Positions 12,380 through 23,785 of a DNA stretch of 64,000 nt are shown here, piece by piece. The notes below the pieces were generated by a model. That model was given only the letters and a program-made list of their open reading frames with translations. It was not told the origin of the DNA and did no database searches. The position numbers were made by a program, and so were the translations under genes. The stretch's first letter is position 1. The number at the start of each line of letters is the position of its first letter. The DNA lies in NCBI GenBank assembly GCA_963930645.1, contig OZ005648.1, positions 247,543,436 through 247,607,435 of the forward strand. The letters are read 5' to 3'. The DNA is from Salticus scenicus. Taxonomy: Eukaryota > Arthropoda > Arachnida > Araneae > Salticidae.

Positions 12380-12444
12380 TGTTACTGATTGAATATGTAT
12401 AGGAAAATATAGAAGAAAGTCTTGTGGTGGCCACAACATACTAG
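11609..12444 (+). mobile_element. HINE-like Helitron relative, family A, complete copy
   Basis: The 5' end is ACTTTCTTCTATAT, and its inverse ATATAGAAGAAAGT recurs at 12407-12420. This is followed by a hairpin (TTGTGG, 3-nt loop, CCACAA) and by CATACTAG at the 3' end. A GTCT microsatellite lies near 11731-11766. Subterminal inverted repeats, a 3' hairpin, a CTAG end and an internal microsatellite together match non-autonomous Helentron/HINE elements. It lies in T-rich DNA inside the Tc1 relic. Another complete copy is at 56939-57783. The interior has a small duplication around GATTGAATATGTAT separated by A and T runs. Confidence 0.75.
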
Positions 12445-12533
12445 TTTTTTTTTTTTTTTTTAATTCTTTACCTTAGTAATGGCTTTTTTTGCAGATATTC
12501 TGGTTTTTAACCAACTTTGTTTAATTGTTCCTG

Positions 12534-13009
12534 GGGCTCTATTCTCGTCTAGTCGTTACGCGGAAACCGGTTGTTGTGAAGCGAGACAACGACGATTTGC
12601 TATTCTCATTCGAGCTTGTTTACAGTCGTTAAGTTACCGACAGCTAGGAGGCAGTTGTTCAGCTTAAAAATCGTCGTTTATCACAATAGAAATGGGCGCG
12701 TCTGTATAATGTATTAGTTTGCTCAGTTAAAGGGACATTTCACATTTTCCACCATTGAAAACAGGTTGTCATCATCGCTATTCACAAAATTCCCCTCCCT
12801 AAACAGATTACGAATGACCCCTTGCAACTGATTGGTTTAAAATGTCACCCTGGAACGCGAGCGTTTATTCTCCCACTCAAGATAACAACGACAGACCAGA
12901 ATAGCACTTAACCGGGAGATGGTTATTACGGTGGGTAGAACAGTAGTTAAAAACTGTCGTTAACGGTTACAAGTGGTGGTTAATAGGCAACTAGACGAGA
13001 ATAGAGCCC
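12534..13009. mobile_element. TIR element with 3-bp target duplication
   Basis: Inverted ends GGGCTCTATTCTCGTCTAG are flanked by CTG on both sides (12531-12533 and 13010-13012). The element is 476 bp with higher GC than its surroundings and no transposase. A 3-bp duplication with GGGC ends suggests the PIF/Harbinger group; this is inferred, not proven. Confidence 0.75.
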
Positions 13010-13261
13010 CTGGACTGTTTATGAAGAAAGTATTTTGCTATACACTTTTTTAAAATCTTTTCTAAGTTATGAATATGATACAAATCGACTTTTTAAACTT
13101 TTTTTTTTAAATTTGCGGTCATCTCTCTTGGATGAGCAACATGATAGTCTAAAGCCAAATTTCCAGTTTAAACAACCAAAAAATTTTATATCTTGTTAAA
13201 AACCATTTCACCAATATTTCGTTAACATTTAATTATTAAGCCATCTCATGTATTAAAATAT

Positions 13262-13631
13262 TGCCACAGAGTCAGCTTTCTTTACAGCCGCCGTGGCGTA
13301 GTAGCGGTATGTCTTTGGACTGTCACCCAGACGGCCTCGGTTCGATTCCAACCGGGGGCAAGTAAATTTAAAGACTCTAAAAAATTATATCTAAATTCTT
13401 ATAATTATCTTTGCATATTTAATTTCCTATTCTAGCAGTTTCTAGAATATTCTAATTTATATTAATCTTGTATTCTGGAATATTCGAATATTGTATATAA
13501 GTGACTTGTTCCTTAGTTTGAGTATGTTATCAGCCGAATGTAGCTGTGTTACATGTTTGTTATGCTAATAAACTACGTTTGTTACTTCACTTTGAGTGCT
13601 CGCTTTGACTCTTCACGACATCTATGTGACA
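13262..13631 (+). mobile_element. Solo-LTR-like element
   Basis: The element starts TGCCACA, ends TGTGACA and is flanked by ATAT on both sides (13258-13261 and 13632-13635). Within it are TATATAAG at about 13494 and AATAAA at about 13567, arranged as in an LTR with promoter and polyadenylation signal. The sister Tc1 copy at 50.4 kb runs straight through the insertion point, which supports a real insertion. A tRNA-like sequence sits 24 bp from its start, which is unusual for an LTR. The alternative is a tRNA-derived SINE whose target duplication is AATATT. Confidence 0.55.
13286..13358 (+). repeat. tRNA-like sequence (degenerate, Asp-like)
   Basis: A box-like TGGCGTAGTAGCGG and a clear B box GGTTCGATTCC have tRNA spacing, with GTC in the anticodon position. 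The anticodon stem and acceptor stem pair poorly, so this is a tRNA-derived pol III promoter or decayed tRNA, not a functional tRNA gene. Confidence 0.6.
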
Positions 13632-13914
13632 ATATTTTTTGATTTTCATTCTAAAAAAAAAAAAAAATACTTTTTGCGACATCGTTAATTGTCTTATCCT
13701 TGCCACTTTTGAAATACTTTCTAAAATTATAACTTTCCTGACAATTGCATTTTGTTTTTAACACTGGGCTCAATTCTAAAGTGTACGTGGAGGACGACGT
13801 AATAAAATCTGTTCGAAAATTTACTGTTTAAACGATAAAATTGGCGGTTTCAGAAACAGAAAAGCAAAATATCAAAGTGCGGCCCTTTTTTTTTTTTTTC
13901 TGTCCCTTAGTGTA

Positions 13915-14432
13915 GATAGTAGACAGTTGAATAACAGAACTTGTCTTGATTAGGGTCGTTTCGAATTTTGGTTTGATCCAATAATCTAACTTATTGTCTT
14001 TATGTAAAGTTTCGGAAGCTTTACTCACAATAACAATCTGGAGAATTTGAAAATATTAGTTTTTTAAATGATAAAGTCTGCTTCAACTGGTTTTGTCCTT
14101 TACTGATCTCCATTAGCCAGTTATTTGTAACTGTTTATACGTGTTACTTCTTTTTCCTTTATTTTACTCGTTTCCGAAATTTGAAAACGGTGTGTGCTTA
14201 ACGATGACTATATTAAGCTCTGACTTTTTGGCTAAATAAAAATTCCGTCAATATAAATTTATACCCTTAGGACGTGCTTTTGATTCCATTCATAATACTC
14301 TGATGGGAGATACAACCATATATTGTTTTATAAATATTGTTCGTTTTCCCTAATATCAACATCAATTTTTTCTCTAAGCAGTTTAAGAATCTTCAGCATA
14401 ATTACTAAATTAAAGAACTGGTATACAATCAA
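13915..14432. other. Spacer without recognised features
   Basis: AT-rich unique-looking sequence between the Tc1 nest and a palindromic MITE. I see no gene or repeat in it. Confidence 0.5.
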
Positions 14433-14689
14433 TATTTAAACTTAAAAAACTTCTGCACACACTATAAAATTAATGAAAACACGACCGGTTTTGAAAGGAC
14501 GTTGCCTTTCTTTTACAGGTGCAAAATACGTGCTACTGTCTTGGAGGCAAAGGCAAAAGCAAATCTTTCTTTTGCTTCCAACACATTAGCACGTATTTTG
14601 CACCTAAAGAAGAAAGGCCACGTCTTTCCGAAACCGGTAGTGCTTCCATTAATTTTATGGTGCGTAAAGAAGATTTTTAAGTTTAAATA
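14433..14689. mobile_element. Palindromic foldback MITE, about 257 bp
   Basis: The ends TATTTAAACTTAAAAA are inverted at 14433 and 14689, and the arms pair over about 115 bp at roughly 80-85%. The block AGGTGCAAAATACGTGCTA appears in both arms. Two ORF-like frames on opposite strands translate to near-identical peptides only because of the palindrome. Confidence 0.75.
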
Positions 14690-17413
14690 CTCTGCATAAA
14701 TTGATTGATGCAATAATAAATCAGGAGCGTTGTGGTTTAGTTTGTTAAAAGATTAATTTTCATTTAAAAATCAACTGTTTATTATTTAAAAGAAATTTTT
14801 CGAATTTCACCTTCATGATTGTTTTTTCTTTTCTTTTTACAATTAGGGAAAACTACAGTTACATTGAAGTTTAAAGAGATGGTATAATAGGCTCAGGCCT
14901 AAGTGTCCCCAACTTGTAAGGGTCTCATAAATTTTTTATTTATTTATTTATTTCTTATTTAAAGGTTTGTTAAAATAGCTCAAATTTGTCTTAAGCAGAT
15001 TCCTAGATTATGGTTTAGGTATTTATCCAGAGTAAATATAGTGTCACGTTATGGTACCATACAAAAGTCAATTCTCGTTACAATTCCCTAACAAAGTCCT
15101 CAAAGTTAATTATTATCCGAGAAGCGGTGAGAGGACATGAATTTTAGTTTATTTACTGAAGATATGAAACAAAAGATTCGATCCTGTAAAAATTTAGCAG
15201 AATAACCCAGAAATATGTTTTTCCAGTTTCTGCTACATGTGTTTCACAAAAGTATTTTGTCGCAAGGTGAAACTGGCTCACACTTCCTAACATTTCCTTC
15301 CAAATCAGAAGAAAAAAGAGAAATTTTAAACATGAACTGTATATTTTCATTTGACAATCTCTTAAAAATTTGGGAAACGGAGACTCTCTTGTGCAGATAT
15401 TCATCAGGAAATTATTCAGCAATAAAAAATGTTTACGATTATTGAGTTACTCAAAGGATACCCGAACTGAATGTCTGATATTACGCATTTCAGTAGATTA
15501 AATAACCAGTTGCTATGTGTCATTTCCTAACTCAACGTTTAATAACCTTCTCAAGCCATCGTTTGTCACTTCGAATAAAATCATCAGCGCCTCATCTGTC
15601 ATTTTTTTCTTTTTTAATTCTTCAATTTCGACGGATGTGAATACTTAAATTACCCGCTCCCTTATAAGGACCCTAAATCGTCACTCGACATTAACCCCTT
15701 GTTGTCACTCAAACACGGGTGAGATCAAAGGGTGGCCCGCTAATGACAGTAGATTCCAAATCTGACACCCAAGGGTGAGCGATGACTTGTAGACTACCAA
15801 AGCATCAGACACTCTTTTGCTTAAGAAACTTTATACTCATTTTTTAAATAGTTTTTCTCTTTTTAATCGTTGATAGTATCTCTAACCATCCGGTTGATTT
15901 CGTCGGCCACATTCCTGTTGATGGCAACATACAGACACCATAAGCAGTGAGTTATGAGTCGACTTAATTAATATGGACTGGAAATAAAAACAGAAATGAT
16001 GAATGTACTTATTATTTTGCACATTCAAGTTTATTTTTTTATGATGTTTAATTGGATGCATGGGACTTTTGTTTACAGAGGATCTGGAATTTTGTGATGT
16101 AGAGGAGAGATAAGGCAGCTAGTTTATTTATATTTTAATCTCATAAGCTTCTTATATATATGTGTGTGTGTGCGTGTATATATATAAGGAGAAAAGTGTA
16201 ATGTTATACAGGAAAGAAATATATAGAAATAAAAGCAGTTTATTATTTTAAATCACTTGCTGCCTTTATCAAAATAGGAATGAAAAATGTCAGATGTACA
16301 GAACGTGCTTTTACCATTCTGTTTGTTTGACACGTTGATTCTTTTTACTAAAAAATGATTTATGAAGCAAAAACAGAAACTCGAAGCACAAAGAGATAGA
16401 AAAGACCAGAATTTGAAAGGTTTACGCAAGTGTCCTTTTAATAAATTAATTTCTAAAAACATTTTCTCAACGGATTTTTTTTTTTTTTTTTTTGAGAAAA
16501 GCTAGTAATCCACGTATGAAGATTTTTAGAAATAGAAAAAGATTCACATAAAGTGATTTTCTTACAAATGTATTGATGAAAAACAAGTAAGTTTATACAA
16601 CAGTATAGTTCAGAAGAGTGAATACAAAATAGCAAAAGTTAAAAAACTTATATAGGTGTCTTTTTTATTAATAAATTTGTTAGATTTTTATAGCTTCGGT
16701 TAATAGCCAGAAACTTTCCATAATATAGGATTTTTTTTTTTTTTTTTTTGTGTATTTCTGAGCCTTAAAATTAAGTTTAAAAACTTAATTTTGGAATTAT
16801 ATTAAAAAAAAAAAAAAAAAAACTATTTTTACAGGTATATGTTAAAAAATACGTATAATACCATTTGGTATTATAAAAGATTTTATTATTTTATACTTGA
16901 AGAAATGGGGTTTTTCACGATTTGAAAATTACACTTTCGAGTGAAATAAGATAATGAATTCGGGTCGAGAACATTTTTAAATGAAGTTCAAAATTAAAAC
17001 CTTAACTGAAATATCGAAAATTGACTGTGTATATATTATAAAATTTAAAGTTAGCTACCGTTAATGCACACATGTCATCATACCATCAATTAGGAAGTTG
17101 ATATCATTAATATGCGTAATTAATTCCCCAAATTTTTGCTTGAAGGTTGTCTAGCGATGTAGATTTGCATCGTATGCTTAAAACTTCATGTGTATTCACA
17201 TAGCAACCTTTGCTTAGTGTTTTTTTTTTTTTTTTTTTAGTTTTAATTTTACTAAAACTATTTTATTGCTTCCGAACGCAACTAAAGTTTTTGACAGTTT
17301 ATTTCTTTATTTGTGACAATTTTCATTTGTATGCACGCTACCTGAGTACAATTTCATTTTGGCGGGTGTTACGAACTACGATTATTTATATAAAAAGCAA
17401 AGGATAAGGAATA
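14690..17413. other. AT-rich DNA, no gene seen
   Basis: It contains a TTTA array near 14936-14955, a TA/TG microsatellite near 16155-16188, T runs near 16477-16494, 16730-16750 and 17218-17240, and an A run near 16804-16822. Frames at 15153-15445 exist on both strands, with no recognisable domain. Confidence 0.55.
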
Positions 17414-18211
17414 CAGTTCCCGCCGCTTATTAAAATCACATTCGTTCTGAGCCAAAGTGATTTTATTAAGCGGCTGATTTTTATATCCGGCGGACGTTCC
17501 TGCTCTTAAGGAAAAGCTATTACTTCCCAGAAATTCGAAAAAAACCTTCAAAAGGTAACGAATAATATAATTAGTAAACAATATTAATTAATTTTTGGTA
17601 GATAATTAACTGTTTCTTCGATATAAGTAAATTAAACGCATTGTAAGTTCCCGTGCACGTTTGTTAGAGGAAAATCATCATTACTTTACCAAAAGTTCAC
17701 GCTGTTCTTATAAATTTAAAATCTTTCCATTTAAACCTCATGAATTATGGTAATTTCAAAATAAGAGCTAGAGATTGCCTTCTAATAATTAGGAAAAAAA
17801 AAAGAATAATTTCAAATCAAATTTGTATTTTATTACTGAGCTTTGAAAAATACGTTCCTTGAAATTGTTACGAAGATAAGTTGCGGGGCGTGTTTAATTT
17901 GTAACTGTGCTGCAAGTATAAAATCTTGAACAATGAGCGATAACGGTGGGTTTGTTGTGCTTTAATTTCTTTTTCTATTAAAAAAAGAAGAAAAAAATCA
18001 CAATGTAAATTAAAAAAAAAAAAATTAGTGTACATAAATGATATTTTTGGCTGCTGAGAAGGTATTTTTGAGTTTATTAACCGGCGATGCTGATTTTATT
18101 AAGCGGTGGCTTTAAAAGTAGTTTGTATTGATTTGATTCCGGTCCTGGCGATTTGATCAGATTAAGCGGCTGATTTTATTAACCAGTGATTTTATTAAGC
18201 GGCGGTTACTG
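17414..18211. mobile_element. Non-autonomous pogo/Tigger-like element
   Basis: TA flanks it at 17412-17413 and 18212-18213. The ends read CAGTTCCCGCCGCTTATTAA on the left and the inverse of CAGTAACCGCCGCTTAATAA on the right. Subterminal copies of GATTTTATTAAGCGGC occur at about 17458, 18091 and 18187, some inverted relative to the terminus, a pattern common in pogo-type ends. It is 798 bp with no transposase frame. Confidence 0.78.
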
Positions 18212-18213
18212 TA

Positions 18214-20854
18214 TAGGAAACATACAGCGAAAAATGTTTTCGGATATAAACAAGCTAAGAGTAACGAATAATATTTATATATTTTTTTTATATACTGATG
18301 CACAAAAAATATAGCTTTTTTTTTGATGATGTAGAAATAATCATTTTTTTTTTTTCTTTATTAATTACACCAATTTCCCTATTAATTTCAAATGTTATTT
18401 ATTAAAAATAAAAAAATCCATGCATTTAAGGGTTAAATTATCTTGCATGTAATAAAATAAAGTTTGTAAGTAATAACAATTGTAAAAACAAAAAATATAA
18501 AATCATTTAAGTTCAATTAAGTTATAACTTTGAATTAAAATGATCTCGAAGCTAACTTTGGATTGAACATACAGCAAATTTCAAATAAATAAACAATCAT
18601 GTTTTGATGATAAATAATAAATTATTTGTTTACATAAGAACCAAAACTTTTAATTCCTGTAAACAGTAGATACATTTCCATTTTTAAGTATTATAATAGT
18701 ACAAAATATATTTTATATGCTGTGTATTAAGTTAAGTCCTTATAAATATTTTCATAATTAACAAATTGCTTGTATGTCATGTAAAAGTACTTAAAAAAAA
18801 AAAAAAAAAGAAAGAAAGAAAGAAAGAAAAAGAAAAATGAGCATCGTTTTTAGGCGTTCCTCTAAAACAATACTTTGCTTTAAAAAGAGATTTTACGTAT
18901 TCGTGTTAAGCACTTTATGTGCCGCTGACCTATATACATGCCAATTTCATTTACTGCATCGATTGATGAGGAGAAAATTTAATTTATTTAATCGTGATTC
19001 GCGAATACGTAAAATTCTTTTGTTAAATCAAAAGGCGGATTTTACTGTTCAAAATAAGACAATACGCTGACGTTAATGTGTTAAACAAACAAAAATTCAC
19101 CTTTTACTCTCTCTACCGTGGTCTGACATAATTGACTCATCGCAACAAAATCCATTATACACGAAGATTCAATTTTTAGGAATGTCAACAATGCTACGCC
19201 TTTTTCAGCGGTTTCCTTTGAACTACTCCAATTTTTAACGATGCTGTTATTAGTTTCAGCACATCCTGATTGACAAGTGAAGTGTGGCACTTGTTAAAAG
19301 AACCTTCAAAGCCGAATCTTTTTCCCTCTTTTCATTTCAGCTTAGATTATTCAACAGTAGAGGAGCTCGGAATTGAAGTTGTGCGTAGAGATTGACAAGA
19401 CCTCCCTGCACCAAAATGTTAATTCCTCTTTATTCTCCTACTTTGTCGTTCTACCAAACAAAAGTTAGGTTGATACAGTGCAGATGTCTATTTTAGAACA
19501 AAAATGTAAGAGATGTGAGACACGATACCTAGGATCTTTTTAACATACTGTGTTCTCAAGTTCTTCGTTCATGCTAATCAGATTCCAAGCGTGATAAGAG
19601 CTATAGCTGGCATGCTCTATTTTAGGTATAAAAATTTCGCCATGACGCAGTACAGTTTCATGGATGAAAAGTCTGCAATCCATCAATAAATTGATAAAAA
19701 GTTTTGCCATTGGATATTAAATTAAAACTTTTAATCATCAGAAAAACATAATGAGGATTACAACAGTATTCAGTAGTTTAAACAATTTTTAGTATTTTTA
19801 TTTTTCATTTATTTATTTATTTTTTCTATGTTATTGCACACATTTTTTACTTTGTTCTTTCGTTATATGAAAGAAAAAAAATTATAAGCACAACTACAAC
19901 CGGAGAAGCACCAGGTAGATCTCCTTGTAAACTATAAACGATAAATGTTTTTTGATAGTAATACTTTCGAATTATTTTGTACAGATTTCTATAATAGACG
20001 TGGCAGATTTCTATTAAGGCATTCGATTCGAAATCGTTTGACCAAATTAAAAAGAAATCTTCAACATTATTCAGTTACACATAATAATAATAATAATAAT
20101 AATAATTTTTTTTTTTCTTTAGTTGGTGAAATCGTGTTATAGATTTAGATGTTTTACATACATTGCATACTTATAATAATACTTTGTTTTGCTTAAAACT
20201 TATATAAAAAAGTAAACCCAAGCTCAGCTTTGTCGTATTATTTAATGTTATAAGATTTAAAAAATAAAAGATTTTTTTCAAAGTCTGCATAAGTAGTAGA
20301 ACTTTCACACACCATTTTTCCATTGAGAAAATTGAATAAAAACGTTTTCAAATTTAAAAAACTTTCAAAAATAAAGCCCTCAAAGTGAACATTAAACATT
20401 AGTGTTTATAAGTAGTAATACATTCAAAGTCTCTATAAGACTATTGATGACTATCATAAGCTTGGAGGAATAATATAGGAGGAAATGACACATCCTGAAA
20501 AACATGAAGCCAAAATCGTAACTGCAGAAACCAATAATTCATGCAGTACTAACCACGGAGTATTATTGAATGATATTTATGAATTAAATAATTCTCCGTG
20601 GTACTAACCAATGTTTTGGTAAATTCAATATGGCTCCTGCGGTAGCGTTTCTACTGCTGCAGCCATCATGAGCAGACAACAGTTAACTTCATTTAAATTG
20701 CATGCTGATACGCAGTATGCCAACCCCTCTTATATGTATCATCCCTCCAATATTATAAGTCTTTTTAAAGAGAGCTACGAAGGCTTCACACACAGCTTTT
20801 AATAACCAACAGAAAATAATAAACCAACATGAACGTCATGTCTGTTGAAACACA
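18214..20854. other. AT-rich DNA, no confirmed gene
   Basis: It contains an A-rich/GAAA repeat near 18793-18837, a small inverted pair around TTTTACGTATTCG (about 18890 and 19005), an AAT repeat near 20082-20106 and a short hairpin near 20553-20603 (CCACGGAG and its inverse). A 69-codon minus frame at 19081-19290 has splice-like edges but no recognisable domain. Confidence 0.5.
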
Positions 20855-20866
20855 TTTATGAAAAGT

Positions 20867-21154
20867 ACAGCGCCTAGAATATACAGTGTGGCAAGCGCAT
20901 TGTGATCGAATGATTAAAATACTGCTAAAAATTTAAGCTTCCCAGATGGCGCTACGATCGAACTTTTTGCTCAAATCGAAGAGCTGATTGGCTCTTTCCA
21001 GTTTCGTCTACTCAGTCACGTGATTTAAGCACATAATTAACCAATAGGCAGTTTTACAAGCAATAAACTCGATTACACTAACCTCTGGTGAGAGGCTTGT
21101 TTTTTAAGGCACTGATTTGCTGGTCGCTTTCCACCCTATGTATTCTAGGCGCTG
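20867..21154. mobile_element. MITE with 12-bp flanking duplication
   Basis: The inverted ends begin CAGCGCCTAGAATA and extend with mismatches for about 30 bp. TTATGAAAAGTA flanks both sides exactly (20855-20866 and 21155-21166). The interior holds ATTGGCT and CCAATAGG around TCACGTGA (near 21020-21045), a promoter-like group. There is no coding sequence. The superfamily is uncertain: CAG ends would suit hAT (8 bp), while a duplication this long is closer to Mutator-like elements. Confidence 0.8.
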
Positions 21155-21284
21155 TTATGAAAAGTAAAGACTGGACAAACAGGATAAATAAAATTTATAA
21201 ATAGTTTTAACTGTGCTGAAAAAGAGTAAGTCACAGTATGAATGTGAATATTCAATAACTTATATTGTAACGATATTAAATATA

Positions 21285-22187
21285 CAGTGGAGCACCGTTT
21301 ATACGTTTTTCAAGGGACCGTTCCTAAAAAACGTATAACTGAAAAAAACGTACAACTGAAAATTCGTTTTAACAATAATACACAATAAAGTAATCATATT
21401 AATAATTAAAGTCTACTCAATTTTCATGATTTTCTTTACATTTACTCGAATAAGATATATTTTAATTATATTTAAAATATTTTTAAAAGGTTAAATAAAA
21501 ATTAAATAATAATTAAAAATATAGAAATTCAGAAATTTTTTTCAAGATTTCTATTTTAACCTTTTGTTCTCAATGAAGATGATATTTTTGCAAACGATTA
21601 AAAGGAAGGAAAGAAAAAACAAATGTTTCTCCAACTGTAATGTCAAATAAACACGATAAGAAATCTTCCAAGTTGCCCAACGGAAGTGAGTAATAAATCT
21701 TCAAGTTTACATAATGCCTATAAAATTATGGGTTTTTTTTCCTTTCATACCCCATTCCTGGAATCAATTAAAAGAGAAAGTGGGAGGCCTTCACGTGGTC
21801 ACTGGCTAATTAATTGGCTTATCTCTAAAAATTTCTCTAACCCCCCTTCCCTCCAGGCTATCGATGCAAGTCGCACTTTGTTCTATAGCCGCACTTTGTT
21901 ACCATAGTTCTTAGAAAAAATAATCGAAAAAAAAAAAAAAAAGAATAAAACATAAAAGCATTCATCTTTTTTTTTTTTTTTTCTTTTTATGAATCCTGGA
22001 ATGAAACTCAAACTTGGGATTCTACAAGGAGGGAAAAAAACGTATAAGTGAAATTAAGAATTTACTTGTGTCGTATAAACGAAATATTTTAACATTAGAA
22101 TTCAATGGAATGATTTGGGACCGAAGTCGAAAAACGTATAAATGAGAAAAACGTATAAACGAGAAACGTATAAAAGGTGCTCCACTG
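21285..22187. mobile_element. Second pogo/Tigger-like non-autonomous element
   Basis: TA flanks (21283-21284 and 22188-22189) surround the inverted ends CAGTGGAGCACC.TTTATACG. Subterminal ACGTATAA motifs recur several times at each end (about 21329-21350 and 22034-22175). At 903 bp it lacks a transposase. A 73-codon frame at 21686-21907 has no recognised domain. Confidence 0.8.
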
Positions 22188-22189
22188 TA

Positions 22190-22448
22190 TTAAAATTCCG
22201 CGAAAACTATTTTAAAAAAATCAAATAAGTTCAAAATTTAAAATTAAAAAAAATAAATTAAAAATGTTTTCTGCAAACTAAATTTTGATTGTTTACAGTC
22301 AATTTTACATATTATAGTTTAACAATATATTCAAAACATATTTAAGTATTACATTTAGGATGCAATGATAAGTTGATTCTTCGATTGCTAATATGTGATT
22401 GCTAATAATTGAACGCTAAGCATTTGCATTAAACTTATGAAAGCATAA

Positions 22449-22484
<36 letters not shown>

Positions 22485-23785
22485 AAGAAGAAGTTGAATT
22501 TACAAAGATATGTGTTAAAAATATATTTCTAAACTATAATAATTCACAGAGAAAAAAATTAAATTTAGGTAAGAAGCACTTTTAAAATATTTCAAAATAT
22601 TTAAAATTTTTAATTATATTTTATTAAATTTCAATAGTTTTTGAAAAGTTTTAATATATCTAAGGCTGTCACAGGCAACTTATTATAATTATTATTATTT
22701 TCGTTCTACTTTTCCATAACATAAAAGTTATAATAAAGTTATCCAGGCAAAGTGCTTATTTATCTGTGAAAATTATATTATAAATGTTACTTTTTGAAAA
22801 TAGTGGTACGAAAGGAATAAAAAAAAAAAAAAAAAAGTCGCTTTTGGCAGTCCTGTATCCCTAATATAGTTTGTTTAATCTCAATGCATATGTATAGTTT
22901 TTTTTATATATATATAGTTCTAAGACAGGAATTTACAAGAAAAAAAAAAAAAATCGTCTCCCATTTCTTGAAAATGTACTACCGAAGTACCTTATCTGAT
23001 AAGAGACTCCAAGCTTTTTCGCTGCAAAGCTACATTTGAGAACAGAAATCAATCTCCAAAACTTGTCACAATACACAAGTGCGTCATTGTCAGATTCTAG
23101 AGTATCGTAAGAGCCAATTGTAAAAGTGTGTGATACAATGTTGCTTTTAGGGCACTAATTGATAGTTTTTATAGTTATTTAATTTAAGATTTCAGATTTC
23201 CCTGATTAGTATTGGCAGACATGAATCATTCCTAGAAAAGATAAAATAAAGCCGGCACAAAGTGCCAAATCCTTTTAAAATAACAAGGACATGCAGACAC
23301 AGAGAAAGACTGCCTTTAAATAAAACCTCTTTAGTTTTGTTTTTAAATGAAATACAAACTGTTTATGCGTGGTTACGTCACGTGCTTCAGATTGTCTTCA
23401 AAGGAAGCCGACAGGGTAGTTAAGTTTCTGTTTTTCATCAAGAAGTTTGATTCATAGTTAAATGAATCAATACAAGCGCGGTGTCGGGATGATGGATTGT
23501 TTCTTTTGATTATTGAGTGCGAATTATGCGTCAAATCCATCATTATCTTCAAGTGCTAGTTTTTTAAGTCTTACTAATAGTGTGAACATACTTTAAAAGA
23601 TTGATGACTTACATAATGTATTTGCTTAAATTACAAAAAATAAAAACAAATATTTTGGAAAGAATGTTTTATATAAAATTATGGTGTATTGTATTTACTA
23701 GTAGTCGAGTATAATCGTATCCGAGCCTGAAGATTCACCTGAAGTCAACCTAAAACTCAATCCGAATTCTAATAAATTTTCGGGC
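22190..23785. other. AT-rich DNA, no gene seen
   Basis: It contains A runs near 22456-22484, 22820-22837 and 22940-22953. A mildly more GC-balanced part (22960-23560) has no long frame, tRNA or terminal repeat that I recognise. Confidence 0.5.

Larger units (their letters stand above)
9960..13255 (-). pseudogene. Tc1-like transposase split by insertions
   Basis: Read on the minus strand, transposase pieces lie in order. The 13.1-13.25 kb segment is heavily decayed. About 11505-11570 gives N-Y-W-A-E-L-V-F-S-D-E-P-S-L, the block with the first catalytic Asp (FSDE). Left of the mariner, about 10140-10235 gives G-N-S-L-N-L-N-P-L-E-N-F and then R-E-G-R-I-R-D-L-Q, the end of the catalytic domain and the following helix. 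Frames and stops show it is dead. The family cuts and pastes DNA at TA sites in the nucleus. Confidence 0.7.
9638..13912 (-). mobile_element. Tc1-like element carrying four nested insertions
   Basis: TA dinucleotides flank it (9636-9637 and 13913-13914). Its inverted ends read CACTAATGGACC then an A run then CCGCACT on the left, and the inverse of CACTAAGGGACAG then an A run then GGCCGCACT on the right, typical of Tc1 elements. Removing the four insertions (10248-11170, 11609-12444, 12534-13009, 13262-13631, with their duplications) leaves about 1.66 kb, the normal size of a Tc1 element. A shorter deletion derivative with the same ends and right-hand half lies at about 50258-50697. Confidence 0.8.

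Noticed and set aside
14502..14713. Two similar small proteins on opposite strands
   Set aside because: They are mirror translations of a palindromic MITE.
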